From: Paenibacillus sp. An7
Lineage (GTDB): Bacteria > Bacillota > Bacilli > Paenibacillales > Paenibacillaceae
Direction of reading: 5' to 3'
Assembly (NCBI RefSeq): GCF_009870785.1
Contig: NZ_WTWX01000006.1
Location: forward strand, 62,001 to 126,000
Length of the DNA: 64,000 nt
Shown here: positions 1 through 6,969 of the stretch, piece after piece
How positions within the stretch are numbered: the first letter of the stretch is position 1
Layout of the letters: each line of letters opens with the position of its first letter
Made by a program: the position numbers and the translations under genes
Notes under the pieces: model-generated
Told to the model about the DNA's origin: nothing
Databases searched by the model: none
Seen by the model: the letters and a program-made list of their open reading frames with translations, nothing else

Positions 1-1159
1 GAAAGAAGTCGCGCACATACGCAAGCAGTTTAAGATGGATCATGATTTACTGAATATTTACGATATTCTTAACGTGTACATTATGAAGGAAACAAACGAA
101 GTATATCACTGGGAGCGGAATCCTTTTGAATTAGTGGAGCGTGAGAAACAGGAGCTGCACATGGGCAATTTTAAAAAACTGCTCACTGGTGAATTAGATC
201 AGAAATTATTCGAACTTAAGTTTCAAGAAGAAGCAGAAGAACCGGCGCAGGTGCTGTTGCACCAAGCTTTAGTAACAGGTGATCCCGAAGAATGGCAGGA
301 CCTTATGCTCCTGCTCGTAGATAAAATGTTGGTGGATGCCAAATATGAACGGGATACCGTAATTACGTTCGTGCGTGGACAGTATTACTTGCCGACCAAA
401 GCCAGAAATGAAGAGGCTGAGGAAAGTGGGAAGGATGAAGTGTTTGCACATCCATTTATTCTATGCAGCGTGAATTCCACGGAGAAGCAGAAGAAGACTC
501 TCTTATTTGACTATGTAGAGAGAGAATATAAGTACAATGTGAATGTAGATCCGATTATCAAGCTCAGTTCGCCGGAGCAAGGGTTCTTTTACCCAAGTGT
601 GACGGACAACTACTCTGATGTGAACCGGATTCTATATTGTACGGGGAAATCAAACTTTCCTGATCCACATTTCATCGAACAGGTCTTAACTGCCGAAAGG
701 TCTGTGACGGCGCTGGAAGAGAGAGCAATCTTCGAAGATATCGTGAAGGAAGTGGCGGGTGAAGAACTGGATGCTTCTACCATCGCACAGGTGTACGAGG
801 AGATTCAGTATGTGATTGAAACGAACGAGGAGGAGGAAGAACCTCCGAAGCTGGATTATAAAGATTTAGAACGTGTCCTGACGGTAAGTGGAGTAGAGAA
901 CGTGACGCCCGAGAAAGTGGAACGGGCTTTTGAAACGATTATTGATGATAGGAACTATGAGCTGAAAGCAAGCAGCGTCATGCCGAAATATACTACAAAA
1001 TCGATTAAAATCGATACCAAGGTAGCCACGATTTCAGTCAGCCCGCAGGATTTAAAGTATGTGAAACAGGTGAATTTTCAAGGGAAACGATGTATCATGA
1101 TTGAGGTCGATGAAGATGTTGTAATTGAAGGTTTTACGCTTAGTACGGAGACGTTATAG
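1..1159 (+). CDS. DUF4317 family protein, 5'-truncated by window edge
   Basis: The reading frame is open from base 2 (KEVAHIRKQFKMDHDLL), so the true start lies just upstream and only a few N-terminal residues are missing. The family normally begins with a lysine-rich segment followed by IRRxFK, which matches what is seen. The protein is acidic with no signal peptide or membrane segment, so it is probably cytoplasmic. It carries the HPFILCSV and GFFYPSVTD segments I associate with DUF4317. The function of this family is unknown. A hairpin terminator follows the stop. Confidence 0.75.
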   Translation, partial: KEVAHIRKQFKMDHDLLNIYDILNVYIMKETNEVYHWERNPFELVEREKQELHMGNFKKLLTGELDQKLFELKFQEEAEEPAQVLLHQALVTGDPEEWQDLMLLLVDKMLVDAKYERDTVITFVRGQYYLPTKARNEEAEESGKDEVFAHPFILCSVNSTEKQKKTLLFDYVEREYKYNVNVDPIIKLSSPEQGFFYPSVTDNYSDVNRILYCTGKSNFPDPHFIEQVLTAERSVTALEERAIFEDIVKEVAGEELDASTIAQVYEEIQYVIETNEEEEEPPKLDYKDLERVLTVSGVENVTPEKVERAFETIIDDRNYELKASSVMPKYTTKSIKIDTKVATISVSPQDLKYVKQVNFQGKRCIMIEVDEDVVIEGFTLSTETL

Positions 1160-1239
1160 AATCAGGTTCACAGTATTTGATTTTAGATTAACGGCATGAG
1201 TAATTCCAAGTTATGCTTTAAATAAATTTTTGAAAAATA

Positions 1240-1272
1240 ACGGAGCTCCCTCACGAGGTTGCTTCGTTTTTT
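1240..1272 (+). terminator. Rho-independent terminator
   Basis: ACGGAGC pairs with GCTTCGT, with an inner CCTC/GAGG helix, followed by a run of six T. It sits downstream of the DUF4317 gene and separates it from the next gene. Confidence 0.75.
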
Positions 1273-1354
1273 CGTCTATATCGGAAGGAAATATTAAGGA
1301 GGAAGATTATGTTAGAATAAGATCAACAAATTGCAATTATTGGAGGTAATCTTC

Positions 1355-1870
1355 TTGATCATTCAATTAGGTAAATTCGAAGTGAATTCTGGGCAACTGG
1401 TTGTCGCTGACCCTTGTTATGAACTAGATACCAATACCGTTATCATGGGTGTGTTAGAGCTTGCTGCGAATGGTCCTTGGATCGCGGAAGTAGAGAAGGT
1501 AGAAATTCCAGATTGGGGTGAAGCTAACGCTAAATTGACGGCTTATCATGAGTCGGTTGCCGAACAGGGAGCATTCCTAGAGTGGATTAAGTGTCCATTC
1601 GTGGTTGGAGTGGTTAGTGGACAGGCTGGGATTTTTGATAGTAACCATTACCGAATTCCTGATGAGGCTAATCACAGCGGTAATAATGATTCGGACAGCG
1701 AATGGTATTTAGCCTGTTGTGATATCACCGACAATGGGGAAGAAGCGGGTGTCCTGACGGGTGGCGTTGTATCTCGTACCGGTATGGGTGATGGTGCTTA
1801 CGGTGTGTATATGGCAGTGAATGGGCAGAGTCAGGTAGTTGGTGTGAAGATTGTATTTATTAAGAATTAA
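1355..1870 (+). CDS. DUF4241-like protein
   Basis: This is a 171-aa acidic, soluble protein. TTG is chosen as start because GGAGG lies 8 bases upstream of it; an earlier in-frame TTG at 1331 lies upstream of that Shine-Dalgarno. It begins MIIQLGKFEVNSGQLVVADP, and near the C-terminus has a GMGDGAYGVY segment. The SGQL..DPCY opening and GDG.Y ending are what I associate with DUF4241. No catalytic function is known. Its position directly before a toxin remnant and a probable immunity gene makes a role in a polymorphic-toxin locus possible, but this is inference. Confidence 0.6.
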   Translation: MIIQLGKFEVNSGQLVVADPCYELDTNTVIMGVLELAANGPWIAEVEKVEIPDWGEANAKLTAYHESVAEQGAFLEWIKCPFVVGVVSGQAGIFDSNHYRIPDEANHSGNNDSDSEWYLACCDITDNGEEAGVLTGGVVSRTGMGDGAYGVYMAVNGQSQVVGVKIVFIKN

Positions 1871-1880
1871 CTCTGTACTA

Positions 1881-1971
1881 ACGAATCACATTCCTAGAAA
1901 AGAAATTAACTGATGGTCGGGGAGTAAGACTAAATAAAGACGGAACATTTAAGGGGTTTATTGACCAATAG
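1881..1971 (+). pseudogene. Remnant of a polymorphic-toxin C-terminus
   Basis: Between the two neighbouring genes one frame reads TNHIPRKEIN and then stops. A second frame carries on as TDGRGVRLNKDGTFKGFID-Q-stop. The ending GRGVRLNKDGTFKGF resembles the last residues of many secreted bacterial toxin domains. The two pieces in different frames look like one ancestral tail broken by a frameshift. No start codon or upstream toxin body is present. A probable immunity gene follows 14 bases later, the usual order. Assignment is by motif memory only. Confidence 0.5.
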
Positions 1972-1985
1972 AGGGAGTGGTTCGT

Positions 1986-2483
1986 TTGGAAAACGTTGAA
2001 ATTATACTAGAGGACTTCCGAAAAGATGAGTTAGATAAGTTAATTTCTGATGAACTTAATATTGACTTAGTAGAGGTGAAGTCCTCCCATTTCTTTGACA
2101 ACAAAAGTGGAACAGATATTGAATTTCATCAAATCAAAAGTTTCAGGGACGCACTTTCACCAATTGGAACGGGAAATGTTTTTCTGAAACAAGTGGAAAT
2201 AGGATGTAGTTTAAAAGATGTGCTAATAATATTTTCCTTTGATGAAGAAATTGGAGATATTACATTTAATTTTTCCGAGAATGAGCTATACGAGGGCAAG
2301 AGTTCTGATGTAAGGCTGAACGTCAAAAAAATATTAGAAACTCTAGTAGATCTAAAAGAAAAATTTAATATTCCAAATATCAGGATCGGTTTTGAGCCTG
2401 CATCTGACGATGATACTTGCTTAGTGAAAATTGGTCAGGAAATAGTTGATTTTGAGAGTGCCGTAGAACGTATTTTGAGCTAA
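1986..2483 (+). CDS. Hypothetical protein, possible orphan immunity protein
   Basis: A 165-aa acidic, soluble protein with no signal peptide. I chose the TTG start because GAGGGAG lies 8 bases upstream; an in-frame GTG at 1977 overlaps that ribosome binding site. I do not recognise a named domain. It shows a mixed alpha/beta pattern with a hydrophobic core strand (VLIIFSF) and a C-terminal helix (FESAVERIL). The small size, acidity, lower GC than its neighbours and position right behind a toxin-tail remnant suggest an immunity protein left after loss of its toxin. Confidence 0.5.
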   Translation: MENVEIILEDFRKDELDKLISDELNIDLVEVKSSHFFDNKSGTDIEFHQIKSFRDALSPIGTGNVFLKQVEIGCSLKDVLIIFSFDEEIGDITFNFSENELYEGKSSDVRLNVKKILETLVDLKEKFNIPNIRIGFEPASDDDTCLVKIGQEIVDFESAVERILS

Positions 2484-2709
2484 CAATCCGAGATTTTGAA
2501 GGACATACACACACTATTGAGATTCTTTTATTGGTGGGGCTACCCAGTGCCGACTGAACCCATCAATCAACCTATAATGCATTTAGAGAAGTACTGGATA
2601 TCCATATAATGATGATAAACTTTCAAAGCTCAAATTTTGAATTTTTGACATTTGAAGGTTTCTATGCAGGATAGATCTGGAACATATAGCATATTTATAG
2701 ACAAACAAG
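2484..2709. other. Intergenic stretch without recognisable gene
   Basis: AT-rich sequence with scattered stops in all frames. It contains no complete gene with a ribosome binding site. It may hold further decayed accessory sequence, but nothing in it could be identified. Confidence 0.4.
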
Positions 2710-2737
2710 GATTCTGCTTAATGCAGGGTCTTTTTTT
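2710..2737 (+). terminator. Rho-independent terminator
   Basis: GATTCTGC pairs with GCAGGGTC (two G-U pairs) around a short loop, followed by seven T. It isolates the upstream accessory genes from the khtU promoter. Confidence 0.65.
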
Positions 2738-2809
2738 ATAGACCGATTTCAGCTCCCGAAAAAAAGTTTACAAAAGTTCACCAATTTATAAAATCGGTGG
2801 AAAATTTAA

Positions 2810-2818
2810 TGCTATAAT
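2810..2818 (+). promoter_or_regulatory. Extended -10 promoter of khtUT
   Basis: TGCTATAAT is a perfect extended -10 element about 45 bases before the khtU start. No good -35 box is seen at the usual distance, which an extended -10 can tolerate. Confidence 0.5.
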
Positions 2819-2864
2819 GGAAGTTGGTCTGCTGAAAATGTACATAGGAGGGAGATGAAGTTGT

Positions 2865-4097
2865 ATGGACCATATGATTTTCGAAGTTGGAACCGCTTTA
2901 TTACTTATTGCGATCTTTTCACTGATTGCAGGTAAATTCAAGTTTTCAATCATACCCTTTTTAATTGTTTTGGGGATGTTAGTTGGGCCGCACGCCCCGA
3001 CGCTGGGTTTGATTGATTTGACCTTCATTGAAAGCAATGAAGTGATCACATTTTTAGGACGGATCGGGGTTCTGTTTTTATTATTTTATATAGGACTCGA
3101 GTTTTCCGTATCTAAATTAATTAAATCAGGCCGCAATATTGTGTTTGGTGGAACGGTATATGTTCTGATCAATTTTATTATTGGTTTAGCCTACGGTTTC
3201 ATGGTCGATTTTCCGTTATATGAAACGTTAATTATTGCAGGGATGTTATCTGTATCCTCTACGGCCATAGTGGCAAAAGTACTCGTTGATTTCAGACGGA
3301 CAGGTAACTCTGAAACAGAGCTCATCCTGGGTATGATTTTGTTTGATGATTTGTTCCTCGCTGTTTTCCTATCCGTGATGTCTGGTTTACTATTAGGGGG
3401 AGCAACGTCCATTGGCGGTATTCTGCTATCTGTAGCACTCTCGATGGGGTATATGTTGCTGTTCTTCGTCATCGCAAGAAAAGGGACGCCTTTGCTAAAT
3501 AAGCTGCTGAATATTACATCCAATGAAATATTCATTATCGTTGTATTCTCACTTTTGTTCTTTATCGCTGGTTTTTCCGAGACTCTGCATGTAGCAGAAG
3601 CAATCGGGGCTCTATTATTTGGGCTAGCTCTATCGGAAACAACCCACAGTAAGAGGATCGAGCAGCTCGTGGTTCCGTTCCGAGATTTCTTTGGTGCTAT
3701 CTTCTTCTTTAGCTTTGGTCTAAGTATTGATCCGTTAACACTGGGTGATGCTGCTTGGATCGCCGTTGGAGCTGTTGTGTTAACCATGATAGGGAATATT
3801 CTAGCAGGAATGATCGCTGGACGAAATGCGGGACTATCTCATAAAGCTTCGACCAATATTGGTCTTACGGTGATGGCTCGGGGAGAGTTCACGATCATTG
3901 TAGCTAATTTAGGTATATCAGCTGGATTGTTACCGATTTTAAAACCATTTTCGGCATTATACGTGTTAATATTGGCCATTCTTGGACCACTACTAGCGAA
4001 AGAATCAAAACATATCTATAATGGCTTAAATAAACTGTTTAGATGGAACCAAGTAAAGGAAAAACCGAAAGAGGAAAAATGGAACGAAACCATCTGA
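2865..4097 (+). CDS. khtU: CPA2-type monovalent cation/proton antiporter, KhtU-like
   Basis: This is a 410-aa polytopic membrane protein with about 12 hydrophobic segments spread over its whole length, typical of the CPA2 (KefB/NapA-fold) exchange domain. Family-like segments are SSTAIVAKVLVD and the FDDLFLAVFLS segment in a membrane helix. It lacks the long C-terminal TrkA-N domain of Kef proteins; the regulatory module is encoded separately by the next gene. By homology with Bacillus KhtU it exports K+ in exchange for H+. GGAGGGAG lies about 9 bases before the ATG. In B. subtilis khtT precedes khtU; here the order is reversed. Confidence 0.88.
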   Translation: MDHMIFEVGTALLLIAIFSLIAGKFKFSIIPFLIVLGMLVGPHAPTLGLIDLTFIESNEVITFLGRIGVLFLLFYIGLEFSVSKLIKSGRNIVFGGTVYVLINFIIGLAYGFMVDFPLYETLIIAGMLSVSSTAIVAKVLVDFRRTGNSETELILGMILFDDLFLAVFLSVMSGLLLGGATSIGGILLSVALSMGYMLLFFVIARKGTPLLNKLLNITSNEIFIIVVFSLLFFIAGFSETLHVAEAIGALLFGLALSETTHSKRIEQLVVPFRDFFGAIFFFSFGLSIDPLTLGDAAWIAVGAVVLTMIGNILAGMIAGRNAGLSHKASTNIGLTVMARGEFTIIVANLGISAGLLPILKPFSALYVLILAILGPLLAKESKHIYNGLNKLFRWNQVKEKPKEEKWNETI

Positions 4098-4126
4098 TCT
4101 TGTTTAAATAATGGAGGTATACAAAT

Positions 4127-4615
4127 ATGGGAACTATAAGAGAATCTGATCTTCCTGGAATAGGAAAAAAGTATCAACTGGAAGCAAATTCAGGCAGCAA
4201 GATCGTGGTAGTCATCCATAATGATGGAAGAAGAGAGCTTTATCATTTTTTAGATGAGGATCCAGATGAGTGCATCTCTCAAGTAAGCTTGGATGATGAA
4301 GAGTCCAGACAGATTGCTTCGATTATTGGAGGCATGCAGTACAAACCTAAGGCACTTGATACGGTTCAAGTGACGCTTGATGAACTTGTCATTGAATGGT
4401 GCAAAATAGAACCGCATTTTAAAAGCATTAATAAAACGATCGAGGAATTACATGTTAGAGCTCGCACTGGTGCAACGATCCTTGCTATTGTAGAGAAGGG
4501 GAAACAAAAGATTAATCCTGGGCCGCAAGATAGAATTATGCTAGGGATGACGCTTGTTGTAGCCGGAGAGAGAAAACAAATTAAGCAGCTGAATGATCTG
4601 TTGTTAGAAGGGTAA
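4127..4615 (+). CDS. khtT: KhtT-like regulatory subunit with TrkA-C (RCK_C) domain
   Basis: A 162-aa soluble protein with an N-terminal domain (about residues 1-70, beginning IRESDLPGIGKKY) and a C-terminal TrkA-C/RCK_C domain (about 75-160) containing GATILAIVEKGK and the PGPQDRIMLGMTLVVAG strand region. In the characterised family the protein binds the cytoplasmic face of the antiporter and gates it; B. subtilis KhtT binds cyclic di-AMP and responds to pH. It is encoded 29 bases after khtU with its own GGAGG, so the two are co-transcribed. A terminator follows. Confidence 0.88.
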   Translation: MGTIRESDLPGIGKKYQLEANSGSKIVVVIHNDGRRELYHFLDEDPDECISQVSLDDEESRQIASIIGGMQYKPKALDTVQVTLDELVIEWCKIEPHFKSINKTIEELHVRARTGATILAIVEKGKQKINPGPQDRIMLGMTLVVAGERKQIKQLNDLLLEG

Positions 4616-4685
4616 CAACAAAGGTTCGGTTGCCTTGATACAAAAAGTCGGTATACACCAGCTAATACCGTCTTAATGAACGACA

Positions 4686-4727
4686 AAAGACGCTTGGGAT
4701 TCAATCCCTAGAAGCGTCTTTATTTTG
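4686..4727. terminator. Terminator between convergent khtT and AraC genes
   Basis: AAAGACGCTT pairs with AAGCGTCTTT around an inner GGGATT/ATCCC helix. T-rich sequence follows on the plus strand and A-rich sequence precedes it, so it may serve both convergent transcripts. Confidence 0.75.
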
Positions 4728-4769
4728 TTTATTTTCATTCATTTACTTCTCTTACTTCCTCCCATCCGG

Positions 4770-5711
4770 CTATATCCACCCCGTAAACTCCAGTATAGAT
4801 GCATTCGCAGATTGCGCTTCCAATTGCACCCCTTTACGCCACTGTTTAGGAGACATCCCCATAAGCTTGGAAAAGCACCGATTAAAGCTGGATATGGATT
4901 GAAATCCAACTTGCTCAGATATAGACAAAATGGAATCATTCGTCAGTTTTAATTGCTTGCAGGCTTCTTCAATTCGGGTGCTGTTTAGAAAATCGAGTGG
5001 AGACGTTCCCATCATTTCATGGAACTTTCTGCGGAAGTGTGTTGGGCTTAAATGGCATAAATCAGCCAGAAAATCAATAGTGATCGGTCTCATATAGTTT
5101 TTCGTAATATATTCTAGAACCGGTGAAATAACAAAATCACCTTTTACATTTTGCTCGATTTCTTGATCTGCCAAGGGGGTATGCATGGAGTGAATTCTAA
5201 GGAGTTCAATATATAAGGATAATAATAAACCGTAGGCACTTTCTCGGTAGTGAGTATTCTGCTGTTTTAGTTCTTCTACGACCGACGTTGCAAGGGTGTG
5301 AACCTTCGGATGGTTCTCTTTGTTTACTATGCAGTTCATTCCTTTTAGCATCTGAAGGTTGGGTTCGAAGTTGTGGTATGTACCTTTAAATGAATACCTA
5401 AAGAGGTCTTCCGGTGAAAAGAAGAGATAGGACCAGCGGCTGGCTGTATTTGGTGAACTATACGTCGTATGAGGAAGATACCTCGGAATAAAGGTTACAT
5501 CGCCGGCTTGAAAAGGGACAGACTCTCCTTTGATCTCCATAAAGCCGCTATCTGAATGACAAATACCTATCTCCAAATGGTTATGAAAATGGAGATGATC
5601 GCTTTTGATGTCGGAAATCTTCCAGCGTTCACCGCTTAAGAGCAAGATCGGAAAGTTAAGAGGCAAGCTGTAGTGACGGTATTCAATGACCGGTTTCTTT
5701 TTTCTGGGCAT
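4770..5711 (-). CDS. AraC-family transcriptional regulator with cupin sensor domain
   Basis: A 313-aa protein. The start at MPRKKKPVIEY is taken because GGGAG lies 8 bases upstream; an ATG five codons earlier overlaps that site. The N-terminal half is a cupin-type ligand domain (HFHNHLEIG, then a GDVTFIPRYLPH segment). The last 100 residues hold two helix-turn-helix motifs of the AraC type (IDFLADLCHLSPTHFRRKF and a second ending FNRCFSKLMGMSPKQWR). It is divergent from the GH105/GH112 pair and is the obvious candidate activator of that pair. The inducer is unknown. Confidence 0.85.
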   Translation of the reverse strand: MPRKKKPVIEYRHYSLPLNFPILLLSGERWKISDIKSDHLHFHNHLEIGICHSDSGFMEIKGESVPFQAGDVTFIPRYLPHTTYSSPNTASRWSYLFFSPEDLFRYSFKGTYHNFEPNLQMLKGMNCIVNKENHPKVHTLATSVVEELKQQNTHYRESAYGLLLSLYIELLRIHSMHTPLADQEIEQNVKGDFVISPVLEYITKNYMRPITIDFLADLCHLSPTHFRRKFHEMMGTSPLDFLNSTRIEEACKQLKLTNDSILSISEQVGFQSISSFNRCFSKLMGMSPKQWRKGVQLEAQSANASILEFTGWI

Positions 5712-5861
5712 ACTCCATACTCCCATTCCGTTGATTTGTGCCTAGTATAGGATAACATTATGTCAAATTCAACCTTATATATGTTATAAATGGTTGGATT
5801 TGCGTAGTTTTGATTTGAATATGCTTAGATATAGCCCGTAAAGCGAATTACAATAGTATTA

Positions 5862-5875
5862 TTAAAGCGCTTCCA
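5862..5875 (+). promoter_or_regulatory. cre box (CcpA site) upstream of GH105 operon
   Basis: TTAAAGCGCTTCCA differs at two positions from the ideal symmetric catabolite-responsive element TGAAAGCGCTTTCA. It lies about 60 bases before the GH105 start. This position fits carbon catabolite control of a sugar-use operon. Confidence 0.6.
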
Positions 5876-5937
5876 TTAGTGTGTCGGATCGCTCTCAATC
5901 ACCATTTAAAATATGTATGAACGAGAGGAGAATACAG

Positions 5938-6957
5938 ATGCTTCAATTAAATTATGACAGGGAAGAAATCGTAGGGATCATCGACAAAGTCGTCAAAAAA
6001 ACAATGGCGATGGACTTAACTTGGGACTGGCCTTGCGGTGTGGCCTATTATGGGGTATCCAGAGCCTATCAAACAACAGGAAATAAAGAGTATCTGAATA
6101 TGCTGATCCAGTGGGCAGATGAATATATCGAGCTTGGCCTGCCGCATTGGACGGTGAACACCTGTGCTATGGGGCATATGCTGATTACATTGTATGAAGA
6201 AACAGGGGATCAGAAATATTGGGATATTGTGATGAGCAAGGTGGATTATCTCCAGAACCATGCGCTTAGATTCGGTGATAACGTTCTGCAGCATACCGTA
6301 TCGGCTAATAATGATTTTCCGGAACAGGCTTGGGCAGATACCTTGTTTATGGCGGCATTTTTCCTGCTCCGTGTAGGAACCAAATTGAAAGATGAGGCAA
6401 TGATCCAGGATGCCCTAAATCAATATTACTGGCATATCAAATACCTGCAAGATCCTATCACCGGTTTTTGGTACCACGGCTATAACCATGTCAATCAGGA
6501 TCATATGTCCGGATTTTTCTGGGGAAGAGCAAATGCTTGGGGAGCTTATACGATGTCGCAAGTGAAAATGCTTTTGAAAGATTGGTATTTGTATCCTCAG
6601 TGCATGGATGTGGAGTGTTCGCTTCGAGATCAACTTGCAGGGATAAAGCTTGTCCAGACAGAGAATGGATTGTGGCGAACAATACTTGATGATGTGGAAT
6701 CTTATGAAGAAGTGTCTGCCTCTTGCGGTATTGCGGCTGCGATGATCAATAACGGCAATCCGCTGCATACCAAATATGTGCAAAAAGCGCTGAAAGGTGT
6801 CCTAGACCATATTACTGAAGATGGACGAGTACTCGGTGTATCAGGTGGTACAGCAGTGATGAAAGACCGGGAAGGGTATCGCAATATTCCAAAAGACTGG
6901 ATTCAAGGCTGGGGCCAAGGCCTCGCACTTTCTTTTCTATCCGATATGCTTACATAG
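5938..6957 (+). CDS. GH105 unsaturated rhamnogalacturonyl hydrolase-like
   Basis: A 339-aa protein without signal peptide, so an intracellular enzyme. The ATG is chosen because AGAGGAG lies 7 bases upstream. The sequence fits the (alpha/alpha)6-barrel family of YteR/YesR, with repeated Trp/Tyr-rich helices and the motif QAWADTLFMA around Asp134, which corresponds to the catalytic Asp of this family. Such enzymes hydrate the vinyl-ether of unsaturated galacturonyl residues and release them from rhamnogalacturonan-I oligosaccharides made by lyases. It is followed after 12 bases by a GH112 phosphorylase, which supports a pectin side-chain pathway. No dedicated transporter lies next to it. Confidence 0.85.
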   Translation: MLQLNYDREEIVGIIDKVVKKTMAMDLTWDWPCGVAYYGVSRAYQTTGNKEYLNMLIQWADEYIELGLPHWTVNTCAMGHMLITLYEETGDQKYWDIVMSKVDYLQNHALRFGDNVLQHTVSANNDFPEQAWADTLFMAAFFLLRVGTKLKDEAMIQDALNQYYWHIKYLQDPITGFWYHGYNHVNQDHMSGFFWGRANAWGAYTMSQVKMLLKDWYLYPQCMDVECSLRDQLAGIKLVQTENGLWRTILDDVESYEEVSASCGIAAAMINNGNPLHTKYVQKALKGVLDHITEDGRVLGVSGGTAVMKDREGYRNIPKDWIQGWGQGLALSFLSDMLT

Positions 6958-6969
6958 GAGGAATTAATC

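Noticed and set aside
3191..3787. Long minus-strand reading frame opposite khtU
   Set aside because: It lies wholly inside the khtU coding sequence, has no ribosome binding site, and its composition is that of an antisense shadow of membrane helices.
4725..4952. Plus-strand frame of 75 codons after the khtT terminator
   Set aside because: It overlaps the AraC gene antisense, has no Shine-Dalgarno and a low-complexity Arg/Leu/Pro composition.
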